A stretch of 5,218 nucleotides of DNA from an uncultured Gemmatimonadota bacterium (lineage in GTDB: Bacteria; Gemmatimonadota; Gemmatimonadetes; Gemmatimonadales; Gemmatimonadaceae), in NCBI GenBank assembly GCA_946479995.1, contig CAMLIU010000165.1, positions 1 to 5,218 on the forward strand, in the 5' to 3' direction. A program made the position numbers and the translations under genes. Of the stretch, positions 4,942 through 5,218 are shown in pieces. Each line of letters begins with the position of its first letter. Position 1 is the first letter of the stretch. Under the pieces are notes generated by a model. The model was not told the DNA's origin. It was given only the letters and a program-made list of their open reading frames with translations, and searched no databases.

Positions 4942-5218
4942 ATGGTTCACTCGATTCTTCCCCTCCTGCAGGCCGCCGGCGACATGACCGCCGCCGCCAC
5001 GGCGAGCTCGCGTGGCATGATGGCCGTCGGCGCCGGCCTCGGTGCCGGTCTCGCCGTCATCGGTGCGGGCCTCGGCATCGGCCGCATCGGTGGCCAGGCC
5101 GTGGAAGGCATGGCTCGTCAGCCGGAGGCCGCTGGCCGCATCCAGACGGGCGCGCTCATCCTGGCCGCGCTCATCGAGGGCGTCGCGCTGTTCGGCGCCG
5201 TCATCGCGTTCCAGATCC
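4942..5218 (+). CDS. atpE: ATP synthase Fo subunit c (C-terminus cut by window edge)
   Basis: Subunit c forms the rotating ring of the ATP synthase and carries the proton. 92 codons are visible, with no stop before the edge. After an N-terminal extension of about 24 residues, helix 1 (about 26-47) is Gly/Ala-rich with GAGLGAGLAVIGAGLGIG at 30-47. The cytoplasmic loop carries the RQP signature at 59-61, and helix 2 (about 67-92) carries the ion-binding carboxylate Glu79 in ALIEGVALF. The two residues that would be Gln and Ser in Na+-binding rings such as that of Ilyobacter are Ile46 and Gly80 here, so the ring is probably H+-coupled. E. coli subunit c has 79 residues; this one is longer, mostly at the N-terminus, which is hydrophobic at MVHSILPLLQAAG and could be part of a first helix or a cleaved leader. 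The 271-nt gap upstream is unusually long for this gene pair. Confidence 0.96.
   Translation, partial: MVHSILPLLQAAGDMTAAATASSRGMMAVGAGLGAGLAVIGAGLGIGRIGGQAVEGMARQPEAAGRIQTGALILAALIEGVALFGAVIAFQI

Noticed and set aside
4639..4950. A 103-codon open frame on the minus strand across the atpB-atpE gap
   Set aside because: It is antisense, spans the inverted repeat, has no recognisable domain, and has an Arg/Ser/Pro-rich composition. Most likely chance.

Overview
The window is about 5.2 kb of GC-rich bacterial chromosome. It holds two divergent gene groups around a regulatory gap at about 2744-2971. Codon bias, the Bacteroidetes/FCB-like form of ATP synthase subunit a, and the lipoprotein style suggest a Gemmatimonadota-like or other FCB-group bacterium. 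That placement is inference from gene character, not from a marker gene.

Leftward group (minus strand, read from high to low coordinates): a small lipoprotein (2264-2743) and a larger lipoprotein (975-2144), both ending in a BsuPI-type (intracellular proteinase inhibitor) beta domain, then a MoxR-family AAA+ ATPase (start at 833, cut by the left window edge). The gaps between them hold strong hairpins: 2175-2204 between the lipoproteins, and a perfect 34-bp palindrome at 916-949 between the second lipoprotein and moxR. The three genes may therefore be separate or attenuated transcription units.

Rightward group (plus strand): the start of an F1Fo ATP synthase operon, in the order atpZ (2972-3271), an AtpI-like four-helix membrane protein (3268-3633), atpB/subunit a (3630-4670) and atpE/subunit c (4942 to the right edge, incomplete). 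The first three genes overlap by 4 nt each (GTGA, then ATGA), which implies translational coupling. The proton-path residues are present: Arg277 in subunit a and Glu79 in subunit c. The catalytic F1 genes are not in the window.

The points most worth a second look are non-coding or architectural. First, the atpB-atpE spacer is 271 nt long. It contains a roughly 102-bp inverted repeat whose arms are built of degenerate 8-bp units, then two compact stem-loops and a possible 16-codon leader ORF. Second, the predicted atp promoter has a nearly perfect 24-bp palindrome over its -35 and spacer, and a TANNNT -10 only 10 nt before the atpZ ATG, suggesting a leaderless mRNA. Third, subunit a carries a cleavable-looking signal peptide and a His/Cys-rich extracytoplasmic extension. 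I see no defence system, CRISPR array, RNA gene or transposase gene.
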